Source: Babylonia areolata (Eukaryota > Mollusca > Gastropoda > Neogastropoda > Buccinidae). From it: DNA of 64,000 bases. Where the stretch lies: positions 19,573,428 to 19,637,427 of the forward strand of contig NC_134882.1 in the NCBI RefSeq assembly GCF_041734735.1. The letters run 5' to 3'. The notes below the pieces were generated by a model. It was not told the origin of the DNA. It did no database searches and worked only from the letters and a program-made list of their open reading frames with translations. The position numbers and the translations under genes were made by a program. This document shows positions 28,208 through 42,400 of this stretch, piece after piece (the stretch's first letter is position 1; each line of letters starts with the position of its first letter).

Positions 28208-30296
28208 TCATGCTTATGTATTTCTCTCTTTTTTTTTGTTTTGTTCGAGTGCATGTACTTGTGTGTGCTTCTGAATTTCAACAAGAAAATGCCATGACGG
28301 AGACTCAAAAGGTTGCTGGCACACGAGAATGAAATTTCACCCCGGGTTATTACAGGTATGCAGTTATTCTCTCACACCTGCTTAATCAATGGAAAGCTCA
28401 TTGTTACATTCAATGAAATTCAACCCTTCGCTCTTTCTCCACCATACAGACGCACACAAATATACACAGACGCACGCACTTCACACACACACACACACAC
28501 ACACAGTATACACTGATACACCTACCCACCCACCTGACCCCATGGTGACAATGATGTCCTCGTCCCCCACCCCACACCCGCTCTTGTCGCACCCTATCAT
28601 TATCATTGTCCATCGCCTGATGATGACGTCAGTGGTGCCATGGTAACCATGTTATGTCCCCTCTCCCTCCCTCCTTTGCTTCAAAAATACACGCAATCAG
28701 CATTAACCATTTCTGGTTCCAGCCTATTTTGCTGCTTTCTTCTCCTTTCTTCAAACATCCAGTTAACAGGTCACGTCGTTTAACAGTCACTTGTTATGTC
28801 TGTTACTGAGTTTGCCTTAAACTTTCATAATTGGAAAAAAAAAAAGAAAAAAAAAGAGAGAGTAAAAACGTACAGCTATTAGCGTACCTGTTAGATCAGA
28901 TGATACAATATGTGTTTTTCGTGTCATTTTACAATAGTTTTCGTTTGACAGCGAAAATTCTTTTGTCAAACATGGGAGTTTTTATTCATATCGTTTTCAT
29001 GGAGATTTCTCAAAGCTACCTCCCAGGTCAACAGACATGCAAACCTGTCAGTGCCTGAATCACCTTCGCATGGATTTATATAATTTGCATCCAGAAGATC
29101 AAATTAGCACACTAACTTTTAAGATCCTGTTAATCTTCTCAATCTGGCGAGTTCATTTAAATGGAAACACCAAAAAAATACGCAGCATGCACTTCGCCAA
29201 TCATTACATCATCATCGTGGAATTCACTGTGGATGAAGGAAGGAAGAAATGAAGGAAAGGAAAAGATGAAATATGAACGAGAAGCATAAGGAAGCAGCAG
29301 CAGTTGGACGATGACGAAGAAGAAGAAGAAGAAGAAGAAGAAAATAATATAGCGTCCTTCTCTCTAAGAGCTCTGGGCGCTTTAAAGAAGAAGAAGCAGA
29401 AGAAAAGTGTGCAGGAAATCACACTGACATGATCGATGGAACTAAGGAGATCGAAGAGGGCAAGCCTTACCCAATCCTCTGCACGCACCAAATTTCACGA
29501 TTCATCCTTTCTCCAAATTAGCTTCCCTTCACTTTGCTTTCCCACCCACCCCCAACCTCCTTCTACCCTTTTAAGCCCCCTCCCCTTATCCTAGTTAGTT
29601 CCCCTTTACTTTGCTTTACCCCCTTCCTCCCCACATAACCACATCATCCCCTCTCGTACTCACACCCCCACCCCCCCACCTTGCCCACCACAAAGATTTC
29701 ATTTCCTGTTTCTATAATATTTACCTTTGTCCACAACCCCCATCGTTATCCGGTTCTGGAGGGGACCCGGGGCTTTCAAAATATTTAACTATTGCCTCAG
29801 TCCCACAAACAATGGAAACGTAAACCCTCACACGAGCTCCATTGCGAGTCACTGCCACCGCCGCAGTATTAATATTTGTCCTGTCGGCCAGAAACACATC
29901 AAACTAATCGGGGGAGGGAGGGGGGGCGTGGAGGGGGTGGGGGGGAGTCTGATTGGATGAAGAACAGTAAGAGGAAGAAGGAAGAGGAAGAGGAGGAGTA
30001 GGAGGATGAAACAAAGTCTTCATAATCTGGACTTCCTGCTTCCTCCGACACCTCAGAACACCTCCTCCCCTCTCTGCCATCCCCCCTCCCCCCCCCCCCC
30101 CACACACATACCGTACCTCTGGCCCCAATTCAATTTTTCTGAACCTCCATTTTTTAAACTTCAGTTGCCCCCCCCCCCCCCCCCAACCCCACTTCGCCAA
30201 CACACCCACTCACTTCCTCACTCCATTAATCCTTCTTCCTTCCTTCCTCTCCTCTCCTCCAAAGGGGAGGGGGATAAGAGACTGAAAGAGAGGGCA

Positions 30297-30339
<43 letters not shown>

Positions 30340-30432
30340 GCAGGCAGGCAGACAGACTGAAAACAGAACAGAAAGAAACAGAGAAAGAAAGAGAGTGTGA
30401 CGTGTATCACAGGAGAAAATGTTAATATAACC

Positions 30433-30474
<42 letters not shown>

Positions 30475-33400
30475 TATCAAAGAAGAAGAAAAAAAAAACC
30501 GAGAGTCTGAACTTGTTTGGTCAAGCAAACTCAGGACTATGCCACCGATAGTAGAGCAACTCCTCCTCCACCCTCCTTCCTAAGCCCCCCCCCCCCACCC
30601 CTCTCGCCCAACCTCCCCCTCCTTTTTTTTTTCCAACAGCCCTGCCCCCACTTCCCTTTTAGACGTGTACACGAATGAATGCACCGCTGGTCAATGACCT
30701 GTGTGACTGGCCATACCTCGACTGTGTTGTTAGCAGATTGTTGCCAAACACGGCAACTTGTACTGCAATTATCAGCCAACTTCCTGTGTGCCTTTCTTGA
30801 GGCCACAGCACAGAGACTCAGAGAGAGAGAGAGAGAGAGAGTGAGACAGGAGGAGATGGTGTTTTTGAGGGTGGTGGTGGTGGGGGACGGGTAGTGGTGG
30901 GTTTTGTGTGTGGGGGACGGGAGTTAGGGGAGGATGAAAAACGTCTTAAATGTCCCAACACACACGCATTCTGTACATTCTCTCTCTCTCTCACATACTG
31001 TATACACACAGTGACAGACAAGACACAAGAATCACACACACACACACACAATCCCTCTCTCTCTCATTCACATATATACCGAATGACACACACACACACA
31101 CCAAGAGACATGCCCCCCCCCCCTCCTCTCCCACTCTATCCTGACACATACACAGAGTGGCAGACACACACACACACAGTCACACACATACACCTACCTA
31201 GGGACAGACAGACAAAGGCACACACACACACACAGAGTGACAGACACACACACACACACACACAGAAGCAAGGGCACTGTCTTTGGTAGCAGTAGCCTCC
31301 TAGCAAAAGACCACAAAGCCCAGTCAGCAGGACTAACTGGCAATCCACAAGCAGGGCGAATGTGGAATGGGGGTGGGGGTAACATGTCCGCCCTGGAAGT
31401 GAGAATATTTTTTTTTTTACTGCTCTGGAACGAACTTCAGTATTTCCCACCCACCACTCCACTAGACCTTGAGTAGTGGTCTGGACACTAGTCTTTTTGA
31501 TGAGATGTTAAACTGAAATCCTGCAAGCAGCATGCACTTAGCACATGCTAAAGATTCCATGGCAACAAAAGGGTTGTCACTGGATAAAATCAGAGAAAAA
31601 AAAAACCCACTCTAATACACACACACACATACACGTGTGTGTGTAAGTGTGTACGTGATTAAACTCAGTTTAAATTAAAACCTGTCTGAGTAACACAGGA
31701 AATGAATGACAAGAGCCTAAAGGCAGCTGTCAGTCGGTTCTATCCAGGTAGGCAGCCTGATGCATAAATGACTGTTACGCGCTCAGAACTTGGTCTCTGA
31801 TCTAAGATAGGCGTATATCAGTATCACTAATATTAATAATAATTATACCAATAGAAATACTTATGATAATAATGCAAACATGGGGTGCAGCACTTTCCTG
31901 AACTGAAAACTGCTAACCATGATACCCACAAGACAAACAAAATATTATACAATTGATAATATTGTTCATCAGCCTTCATGATAAAATTGAAGTGCAACGT
32001 TGTGAGCACAGTATAAGCTTTAAGCTTGTTGATGCTCTTTTGTCATTCATTGCTTTGTAATAATGTGTATTGTTTAATAATTAAAGATTATTTAAACCAA
32101 ACAAACAACTGGACTGGAGACGTAGTTGAACCACACTGTTCTGGTTAGGTTCTCCCTATCTGTCTTCTTTAAAAAAATGTGTGTGTGTGTGTGTGTGTGC
32201 GCACATGTACATGTGTGTGCATGCACGCCTGTGATGTTAACTTATCAATATTACAGCGTGGCAATGTTAAAATCAAAAGGTCCATAATCAACCATGTCAG
32301 CAACGGCTTGGTCTTACATTTACATAAAAGCATTAAATCCTTGCAAGCCCTCGTCAACACCAACAAGCACACAATCCTTGCAAACTCTCAAAACCAACAA
32401 CCGCACTGTCGCTTTCTTACTATTGTTACTGGTAATGTTTGACCACGCCTTTGTCCACTTTATTTTTAGCACACCTTTCGACACAGGGAAGCACAACAAA
32501 GTCCACCAAATGGATTACACTACCTGCTGAAATTATATCAAATTTACTCCCAAATCTTTCAGAACCTTCATTTTTTTTCATGCTGATTTTAAAAATGTAA
32601 AATGCAGCTTGCATGATATGTTTATGTCTCTCAATGTCAGCTTTCTGAACCCATATTGCAAACCATTCACTGGGCAGTATTCAAATGAAAAAGCTGAACA
32701 GGGCATACATGACACTTCAATGGTGTACAAGGCCCATTAAAAAAGAAAAGAAAAAAAAAAAGACCCATCCACAACTGCAAAATTCTACTACAGGTCTACA
32801 ACAAAGTTATGGGAAATCCACATAATCAAGGTGTGACCTCATGATTCACCTTGAGCTAACACCTAGGCACAACAGCCCATATGACTTGATTAATGAGCAA
32901 GGAGAAACAACAATAAGGACTGACAGGTATCTAAAAGATTTTAAAAAAGAAAACAAAAGAAAAGAAAAGAATATAAGTCAATTCAACAAACTCTTAAGCA
33001 AAGAGAAACAAAAGAGATCAACATTCATAAAAATACCCCAAAACCACACCTTCAATGTTGTGTTTCAAGAGTAATGGGAGGAGGGAGGAAAGACAGGAAG
33101 CCATAAACCTCCTCCCCCTCCCCCACCTGCACACAGGAAGATGACATCTTGCAGCATAAACCAAGCCCTATGTGTGGCGCGGCTTTACGTTGGGCAGTAC
33201 ATCACACAGCAGTCAGGATTACAAGCTGAGTGAAGGAAGGAGGAACAATGGCCATTTAAATAAGAATGACTTGTCTCCCCCACCCCCACTCCTGCTTATG
33301 CCAGCAAAAAGAAACAGTCTGTCACATTCATGGGGAGGTCCCCACCGGAAGGTGTAATGTTCACTGCTGCAATGTTCATTGCTGACCCTACAACCCCACC

Positions 33401-36400
33401 CACCCCTTTCTTTTGTCTTCACTCCTTTTTTTCTTTTTTTCTTTTTTCATCCCTCACGTTCCACTCCCACACACCTTATTCTTTTGTTTTTCCTTTTTAA
33501 AGTATTGCCTTCCACCTTCATCTCTTTCTCTTCTTCAACAGCCAAAACACATTTGTCTTCTTAGCAAGTGGATTAAAATTTGCTTCATGTTTTCTGCTGC
33601 TAAGCCCGTAGAAACCCTATCTTAACTTCAAAAGTCCAAGGTGAAAGAGGCACTCCTGCAGAGTCACATAATTTTGTAGTCAGGGTTTTTTAAATTATTT
33701 ATTTTAACAACGCAAGACAATCAAGGGAACATAAACATAATCAGACGTCAAGGCCTGAGACTAAAAAGATAAAAAAATTGTCTGCCAAACCGCCAATAAA
33801 AGACTGGCAAATATCCCAGTGTCAATACTCAACTTTTACCACTTCAAAATTTTTTTTATTTTAATGCAATTAACTTTTTGTTGAATGGTATTGGTCCTGG
33901 GTTTAATTAAAACTCCAAGATTTTTCCAGACCCTGAAGGACAAAACATATTTTCCAAAGGCTTTTCCAGCCCTTGAAATGATTCTCTCATTTTTTCCAAG
34001 ACTTTTCCAGTATTCCATGACTCTCTGCATGTACAATTCCTGATAAATATGAATACTGGTATGTGTGGTAATCATTGTAACACACGTTTATCAGTTTTGC
34101 ACTGCACAGGTCGTAGTGTTCTTACTCACAGACAGAGGGAGTTACCAAACCAAATTACTAGAAGCTGACCAAAGTTCACTCAATCTTAGCTGATGGCCAC
34201 AGTGGTTAAAAGGACTCCAGGTTTTTAGCATGTTACTTTTTTTCCCACCGGAAAAAACCCAGGCATTTCACATCTTGCTTCACATGAACTGCACAGACTT
34301 AATAATAATTATAGCGCTGTATCTTGTGCAGAGAAAAATCTAAGTGCTTTCACACCAGTAATTCACACGCATGCATAACTCTAAAACTGAAGAAACTGAA
34401 GACAAGGAAGAGGCAGGGGATGGAGGCTATCTTGTGAAAAGGTGGGTTTTAAGGCCAGACTTGAGTGTGGAGACCTAAACGAAGCGAAAGAGAAGTTCAT
34501 TCCAAATGCAAGGTCCAGAGACAGAGAGAGAACGGCGTCCAACAGTGGAGTGTTTGAATCTGGGTATGCGTAAACAGAGTGGATTCGAAGCCGATCGTAG
34601 AGAGCGAGATGGGAGTGTAGAGGTGAAGGCAGCCACAACGACATGAAGGGGCAGATTTGTGAATACATTTATAACACAGAGTGCTGATCTTATACATTAT
34701 TCTGTGTGAGACAGGCTTGCTTGCTGTTGCCTCTCTCAGATTCTGACTCTGCCTTCGTGCCAAGCTGGATGATTTGTTGTTACAACTTGTACATACCAAC
34801 AATGAATTTTTTTTTTTTTTTTAATAAAAAAAAGAAAAAGAAAAAAGTTTTCTGTAAAATTTATTGCATAGGAAGGGAGAGGGATGGACAAGAAAACAAA
34901 AAACCAACAAAGAAACAAACAAACAAAAACACTCTCAAAACCACACTAAAACAACACACAAACAACAGACTAAGGGGAGGGAAGGAGGAAGCAGACAAGC
35001 TTTGACAGCGTAAGTGAAATGACAAGAGAACACCCACGACTTGGAACAGGTACAGAGAAGGGAAAAACATCCTAAAAAATGAAGGAGGTCCATTAACTAA
35101 GTTCAAGTTAATTACAAATTGGACAAAGCAATACATACAGACTTCAGAATAAACCATCCAGCATTAAGATAAAACTCCATAATCAATATCCTGATAACTG
35201 TGTAACTGAAAGCACCAAGCTAAATCAATCAAACGGGTATATGCTACAGCAACACATTTTAATATCGTATCTATATATATATAATTCGAAATAAGACAGA
35301 CAGTTTTGTTTCATATTTCAAATCAGCACATAATAATAGAACTATGTTTCAATCTATTGATTCTCTCGCTTCCTTGGCGGATGCGTTACCTCTAGGCCAT
35401 CACTCCACATTTATGTTAAATTGACAAACATTTTATATTTTCATATGAAAAGCTGTTTGAAACACTAGAGGGATTTGAATAATTTTCAGGGCTAAAAATT
35501 AACTATGATAAAACACTGAATGTCTGGTTAGGGAGAATGAAGAACTCAAAGCACCGGTATCTACTAGAAAAGAAAATGAAACAGAACCCCCCAAAATATA
35601 AACTTTTAGGTATTTGGTTCACAGCAGAAGATCTATCAAAAATAACTGAAGGGAATACAAGAGATAAATTTATGGACGCTAAGCTTTTTAAGATTTGGTC
35701 AAAATGTATATGTACACCCCTTGGTAGAATTGCTATTTCAAAATCACTTAAACTTTCAAAACTTATTTACTTGTGGATTCTTCTCACCAATCCCCCGGAC
35801 AAAGAGACAGATCAACTGCAGAAACTGTGCAATGATTTTATATGGGATGATAAAACAGATAAAATTAAAAGAATATATACAGTACATAATGCTGGAAATG
35901 GAGGTTTGGGTATTCCAAATATACAAAAGTACATAGAGGCTCTAAAAATATCATGGATTAAGAAACTACACACAGGAACAGCAAAGTGGAAAAAAATACT
36001 CTTAGTCAAATCCCCAGAAATCAACTCCCTGGATCTGTATGGACCACGAAAATTTGTGAACGTTGAATGTAATAGATTCTGGAAAGATGAATACTGGGCA
36101 TATGAGAATTTTAAAAAAACATGTTAGATTAAAAGAAGCACAAGAGACACTCGCAGAACCACTTTTTCGCAACGACAAATCTAAAGTCGGTAATAAGACT
36201 GTTTATTTAAAACACTGGACAAGATATTTTTTTGGTTAGAGATATTATGGATGAAAATGGGGGCTTCCTTAGTCAAAGATTTCACAGAAAAATATGATGT
36301 TAAGGTTAATTATTTACTGTAAATATACTATATGGGATTTATCCATTCCATAAAAGTTACTTTAGCACAATCAATATTACTATCACAGATAAAAATTGCA

Positions 36401-39400
36401 ATAAAGAACCAAAAGCACTGCAGATAATAGCTAATGTTAAGAAAGGATCTAAAGTATATTATGGTATATTACTTGAACCTGTTTTTATATATAATATAAA
36501 TTCTTTTATCAAGTGGGAGCAAAAACTAGATACTGCAATAAATTGGGATACCACTATCAAACAAGTGAAAGACATAAAGGAAGTAAGACTGAAATGTTTC
36601 CAGATTAGAATATGCCACGGTATACTGGTTACAAATACTAAAAAAAAAGAAAAAAAGAAAAAAAAAAAAAAAGGGTATAACAAATAGCGATGTGCAATTT
36701 CTGTAAAAATGAAACACACACAATTCAACACTACTTATTATGGCACTGCACATTTACTCAGCTCTTTTGGGGAGACTCAGAGAATGTACTGAAGGAAAAG
36801 TGTGAAAATTGTGTGAATATAAAGCTGAATATAGAGTTAGTATTATCTGGAAATGATGATATTACAAAAACAGATGAAATACTTGACTATGTCATTCTAA
36901 TGGCAAAACATTTCATTTATACATGCAGAACAGATAAAATCAAACTATGCATAAAGCATTTCCTAACAGACTTAAGAAACATATATAAAACCAAAAAATA
37001 TATACACTTGATGGGAATGATGTCCATAGCATTTTCCAGAAAATGGTACCCATACCTAAAAATGATTGAAGGCAACGAGGAGGAGGAAAGAAAACCACAA
37101 ATGTAATGTTTGTTCTTTTATTTATTTTCATTTTCCGTTCATATGATTACTTTTTTTTATACAACGCATATGACTTTTTATTTCTGTAGTTTTTTTATCT
37201 GTATAAAAACAATGTTGTGTTGTTTTCCTGATTTATAGTTTAAATAATGCAAATAACAAATAACATTATCAATAATTACAAATATTATTTTTGCATGTAT
37301 GTATGTCTTAAATATTAAAATCGAATAAAAATGTTTATTAATAAGAAAAAAAAAATTATATTTTGAATCTGACTATACAAAAGGAAATTATATTCAAATG
37401 TCCAGTTTTGTCATTTTGAATGAAATTGTGGGAGATGGGTTTTTTTTACATGATAAAAATGAAAATGCAAAACGTTTTATATGACTTCTAAATGAAATTG
37501 CTCGTAAAATGTTCAAAGGAATAAAACTTTATTTCCAATGAGAATGTGAGCAAGCAATCACATTCAAATGCAATGTTTTATACTTCAATTATACTTATCA
37601 AGTCTAGACCTGGAATGTTGCAGGTCAACATTGCATTAAAAATCAAACAACAAAACCCGAACTTTCACTCTCTCACCTTTTCCCTGAACATCTACAGCCA
37701 ACACAAGCACTTAATATTTATTCTAAATCTATTTAGTCAAAATAAATAAATAAATGAAATGGGTAAATCAATAAATAATGTATAAATAAAAAAAAATATT
37801 CATAATAAAAAAGGTAACCATTTTCTTTTGATTGCAAATGCTTATTGCAGCAAGGGAAGTAACCCAGCTTTCTTTCCACTGGAGGCCACTCTGGAAAACT
37901 TTATAAAATTCTAGCATTCAATAATTTCCAGTCTCTGGGAATCATTTTTTTTTTCCTGCCTGCAGTTTTTTTATGTTTTCCTCTCGCAGTGGATTTTTCT
38001 ATAGAATTTTGCCAGCCATGGGTTCTTTTACATGCGCTAAGTGCATGCTGCACACAGGACCTCGGTTTATCATCTCATCTGAATGACTAGCGTCCAGACC
38101 ACCACTCAAGATCTAGTGGAGGTGGAGAAAATACTGGCAACTCTGCCGGGATTTGAACCAGTGCGCTGAGATTCTCTCGCTTCGTAAGCGGACGCATTAC
38201 CTCTAGACCAATACACATCCTTTAAAACTGATCTAAAATCATCCCTTTTCAATTCAAGCTTTCTGCATAGTTGAGGCACACCATTCCATATCTGCATCCT
38301 ATGGATCCATGTTTCCTCACTCTACGCATACTCATGTGTGCGTGCATGACACAGAGAGATTCTGTGCATGTGTGCGTGCGCTCGTGTGCATGTCCGTGTG
38401 AATATGTGTGTTTGTTCTTGAGTACTTTCTGCCTGATGGACGACACATTACTGTAAAACACTTTGAGAAGTCTGAGAGCGCTGTATAAACCATTAAATGT
38501 ACGTTCATTTTCAGTATAAATTTTCTTTCTTTTTTTTTGCTGCTCAATCATCTGCACCATCTCAGTGGCATTACTCTCACGCCGCTCATTCTAAGTCCCT
38601 CCTCACACATTATCATATTTCCAATGGCTCATCCCACTGACCTCCATGACGGTGGCTTGCAGCTCCTCGGAGAAGGCGAGGCGTTTAGCCAGCAGGGTCT
38701 GGGTCAGGGAGCAGATGAGAGCCACCAAGTTTCCCATGCCGTCCCCGCTGTGGGCCGAGGTGGGCACCAGGGACACGTACTCCTTGGGGTTCTTGTTCTC
38801 GTAGAACAGGGTTGCGTTCAATCCCTGAGTGGACAGACACACACCAAGAAAAATGGTACTGCAGGTCAGGGATTTTCAGACTAGTTTACAATTTTTGTGT
38901 TGTTTTGGAGGTTCAGAGGGTGGGTTTGGGTTATAAAAAAAAAAAAAAATTTTTAGCTCAAAGCATCCTAAAATTTCTGTTGTCTGCTTATTTTGTTTTT
39001 CCTGTTTTTCTTAGTGTCGCAGGATTTTTGGATATTTTGTTTTCAATTTCGAGAAAGGGGAATGGTGATAGGGTGATGATAATGCTGCTATTGGGGTTCA
39101 CTCACGTTCGGGACAACTTGACAAGGCTGGACTATTATAACATATCTCTCCAATCACCAAGGTCAACAGATGTGCACACCTGCTTATGTCTGAACCCCCT
39201 TCATGTGTATACACATGCAGAAGATCAAATACACACATTAAAGATCCCATTATCCATGTCAGCATTCAACTGGTTATGGAAAGAAGAACACAAGTGGCAT
39301 GCACCCCCCTGAAAATAGAGTATGCTAAAGTGGCAGGGGTAATAACAGTCATACACATAAAGGCCCACTTGTGTATGTATGAAGATGGGAGTTGCAGCCC

Positions 39401-42400
39401 ATGAAGGAGAAGAATATACCTTGGTGTCAACCAGGCTCAGAATTACAGGTAACTGCAGTGCTGGTCAGTAAATTTGAACAATATTTGATGAAGTGGATGA
39501 CCCTAAACCTAGTCTTTGCATTTGAGTCCATACCACACACAAATCTGAGTAGGAGCCAGCCATGGGATGGAAAAACCTGCCTCTTAATGTCCTCCCAGAT
39601 ATTAGTCCTTAACACTAACTATTTAACCCTTTCGCTGCCAGGAAAATAAGATTTAAGTGAAATCTATTTGCCAGGGTTTTTTCACAAAAAAACGGGTATA
39701 AATTTTCAAAAAATTCTGTGCTCTTTGTTATTGGAGAAAGACCCATAAAAGTATATATTTTCTGAAAGGTAAATGAATAAAGAATACAAAACACATGCTG
39801 TTTTCCCATTTTATATATTTTTAGTGACATGCTGTTGTTTTGAAATCAGTGTTTTGTTTTTTGTCACATTTTCAACTTGTTCATTACAAACATTAGTCAG
39901 GTAATTTGCACAAAAACATCATATTTTCTGGACAAATGGATATCTGCAAACACAAAATCATACTAGAACAACCACAATATATATATTTTTTTTCTAAGAG
40001 ATAGATACACAATACATTGTGACTTCTCCAAGTGATATGATGGATGTGAGGCCACGCCCCCTCAGTCTGCACCCCCTTCCTCCTCACCCCTCTCACACGG
40101 TCACTTGATTCAGTTCTGCGTGCCAAGAATATCGCTCTGCTGCTAATTCGGTCATCTGTCGTCTGCTAACATCTGTACAGCCGGCATCACTCACTGACAG
40201 TCGCATCTTGGCCACTCTCTTGATTACTCCCTTTATTTTCTATCAGATCGTCCTATAAATGTTCATCACTATCTTCTTCGAATTTACGCTTCAATTCCTT
40301 CTGAGCATCAGCTAAAGAAAGAAATCTTGGTTGATTTAGTTCGTCACGATCGCATGTCTTGAGCACGGCGTCAGTCCGACATTTTGTTGAGCGAGCGAGG
40401 AGAGAAGTCAGGCAAACACTTGGACAGTGACCCAACCAAAACGTTCAAATAAAGGACTGCTTCATGACGTAGATGGGGTTTCTAGCTATGAATAGACTCT
40501 AGAGAGATTCCCCAGGCTAAAGCTACCACTATTTTTGCCAATGAAGTGAATGCAAACCAGGGAAAAGTCAGAATATTTCGATGACGAGTTATCTCGTCAT
40601 GCAGGCAGCGAAGCATACATTCTTGCCATGACGAGTTATCTCGTCATGCAGGCAGCCTAGGGGTTAACAACAGTGGCTAGTAGCATGCTCAAGTCTGGGT
40701 GAGGGCAGGTCATGGGCTGAAAAAACCACTTCACTGGTGGGGCTCAAAGTGTCCTCCCAGTCGTCAGTGTGAAGCTAACCACTTTGCCAACACATACTGA
40801 CAAACAAGATAAGGTGATCACTGTTTATACACTGGAGTCTAAAAAGAAATTTGAAAGACAAGAGGAAATGCAAACAACTTATCCACTTGGTTCAATTTTA
40901 AGTTAAAAACAAATATATATCTATAGACAAAGAAACATGACAATGTGATTACTGTTCATAAACATGGGTCAAAAAAGAAATTTGAAAAACAGGAAATGCT
41001 AAACTACAGCCAAATGGTGCACTGGCTGCACAAATGGAAGACTGCTGCCAGAAAAGTGGATGCTGCATAATCAAGTCAACAGGAGGGAGGTCAAATACTG
41101 AGGAAGGCTTCAAGCCACATCTTTCGATATCTACCCTTGTGCAGAGTAGCATATTGTGTGCAGAGTAGCATATTGCACAGGACAGGAATCAGACCCTCTG
41201 GGCCTACCAGAGTCTGCACCCATGTGTAACTGAAATGATTTGTTTTAACTCACCTCCTCAGCCAGCTGGGTGATGACCTGCTTGGTTCTCTCTTCAAACT
41301 CTGATTTGGTGTGCTGTGACTGGGCCTTGATGGTGTTGAGCACGTCGTTCTGGGGGTAGCTCTTCCAACCGTACAACCGGTCAATCTGAAACCCATCACC
41401 CACTCACATCAGTCACCGTTTTATCCCATGTACAAGCCATGATAAACCATTCCTGGTCTAGCCGTGTGGTTCTGAGAAGAGTAGTATTTCAGAAAAGTGT
41501 GGGATCAATCAATCAATGGGATGTCAAAAGGGATTTGTCTTTCCTTACATGGAGCTACTTTACTTTACTGTTGATTTATTTTTTCAGGAGAGAAATTAAA
41601 AACACAACATGGCATGTATCAAATATAAGGCCAAGATATATCAAATATATATATATATATATATATATATACGCAATGAAAACTTCCTGACAGTAGAACA
41701 TCATCCTGGAAAAAAAAAAAGAAACTGTTCAATGGCATTTTTAAACTTGATGCTGTCAAAGTTTAACCCAAATGACAGCACAGTTCAATGAAAAAATGTT
41801 ATCAGAAAAAAAGAAACATAAAGATATACTTACTCAGTAAAAACATTTCATGACAGAAGAACATCCTCCAGAAAAAAACAAAAAAAAAAACATATTGAAC
41901 TGCATGGTTTTTTTTCTCGTTTTCTTTTTTTACAAGATAATGTCACGGTTTGTCACACTCACAGGTACAGATCACTGATACAATGTTGTCACCAACTACA
42001 CCCACCTTGTTCAGAGCAACGACAAAAGGGGTTTTCCGGGCCTTCAGCAAGTTGATGCTCTCTATGGTCTGTGGCTCCAGACCATGCATGATGTCTATGA
42101 CTAAGATGGCAATATCACATAGTGAGGAACCTCGGGATCGGAGATTGCTGGAAAAGAACACTTTGAACCTGAACATAGATGCAAATGACTTCATGGTCAT
42201 TTAAAAAAAAAATCTGGTTTACAAAATGAGCATGCAAATAAAAATGCATTAAAACTATTATTCTATCTTGCAAAGATTGAAATAAAAATGCCAGTTTCAT
42301 TAAACAAATAACATTCATAGCATGACTGAAGTGGGTTGAAAACTCCCCTAAATCTTCCCAAATCCTTTGCTCAGTTGTTGGAAACAACCTTGAATGGTCT

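Larger units (their letters stand above)
19262..38641. other. EIF5B: Intron 18 of EIF5B (19.4 kb)
   Basis: The largest intron, between the G5 exon and domain II. From left: minisatellite, dinucleotide tracts, GT-GC tracts, C-rich/G-rich pair at 27285-27600, long compound GT-TA tract, CRE/X-box pair, C-rich and GA blocks (30030-31260), SINE A centre, MITE copy 2, a possible repeat at 34296, the truncated LINE and a SINE A copy. No nested coding gene is supported. 20050-21450, 31600-33750 and 37370-37920 show nothing recognised. Confidence 0.85.
38825..41253. other. EIF5B: Intron 17 of EIF5B
   Basis: Contains a decayed SINE B, the piggyBac-like element, a 75-bp duplication and repeat E copy 1. 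Little unassigned sequence remains. Confidence 0.8.

Noticed and set aside
35537-36127. 196-residue frame as a nested host gene
   Set aside because: The sequence is the C-terminal part of a LINE reverse transcriptase.
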